A stretch of 64,000 nt of DNA from Bathynomus jamesi. Lineage: Eukaryota; Arthropoda; Malacostraca; Isopoda; Cirolanidae. Of this stretch, positions 63,802 to 64,000 are shown one piece after another. The stretch is from contig JAJOZX010001576.1 of NCBI GenBank assembly GCA_023014485.1, forward strand, positions 371,001 to 435,000, in the 5' to 3' direction. The notes below the pieces were generated by a model. That model was not told the origin of the DNA. It ran no database searches and worked only from the letters and a program-made list of their open reading frames with translations. The stretch's first letter is position 1; each line of letters starts with the position of its first letter. Both the position numbers and the translations under genes were made by a program.

Positions 63802-64000
63802 GTTCTTTAGAAGGCCATGCCACTCACAAAAATTATGAAAAGAACCAAAAGATATTAGGAATATTTAAACAAATCTCAAAGAAAAAAATATTATACTGAA
63901 GCTTTTTTTTGTGGTAAAAATTTGTTCAGAACTTAAAAAAAAAAAGTTTATGTACTGTATACTTAAGCCTTATTTTTTTGTAGATTATGAAATACATTTT

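Overview
This is AT-rich animal nuclear DNA, very probably arthropod and possibly decapod crustacean. The organism call is an inference from the mix of non-LTR retrotransposons, Penelope-like, hAT, mariner and Tc1 elements, CCTAA-rich palindromic repeats and long TA microsatellites, and from an arthropod-like malic enzyme. No sequence search was possible. There is one host gene, with spliceosomal introns, and the rest of the window is mostly transposon-derived.

Host gene (45.6-63.8 kb, plus strand): a cytosolic-type NADP-dependent malic enzyme (decarboxylating). Ten constitutive coding exons can be read with canonical GT/AG borders and matching phases, followed by two alternative terminal exons (59998-60119 and 63662-63801). 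Each terminal exon joins exon 10 in the same phase, encodes the same conserved tail in a diverged version, and has its own stop codon. The gene therefore appears to make two isoforms of about 579 and 585 residues, counted from the first in-frame Met. A further 5' exon probably exists but was not found.

Left part (0-45 kb): no host gene is supported. It holds a CR1-like LINE running off the left edge (minus strand); a 3' fragment and a nearly complete but broken copy of a second LINE family (3.3-4.2 and 14.8-18.05 kb); further LINE pieces at 32.2-32.7, 33.2-38.1 and 43.8-45.0 kb; a mariner/hAT/mariner-MITE triple nest at 13.3-14.8 kb; many palindromic MITEs; three SINE families (tRNA-derived with a TAA tail, a longer tRNA-like SINE, and a 5S-rRNA-derived SINE); and two copies of a diverged ~490 bp repeat (12.8 and 39.2 kb).

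The most unusual object is a 3.3 kb element with long terminal inverted repeats (34088-37412). It is inserted with a TAA duplication into a LINE and carries a broken gene. The visible pieces end in a cysteine-rich CXC-type domain and contain acidic motifs resembling a PIN/FEN-type nuclease fold. It matches none of the usual transposase families that I can recognise.

Introns of the malic enzyme gene: they carry several hAT insertions with exact 8-bp target duplications, a near-palindromic Penelope-like pair with a GIY-YIG fragment (50.1-51.5 kb), a 1.95 kb Tc1 fold-back element with a hAT MITE in one arm (51.5-53.5 kb) and a further palindromic MITE (53.7 kb). Target duplications and matching empty sites allow the order of several insertions to be inferred.
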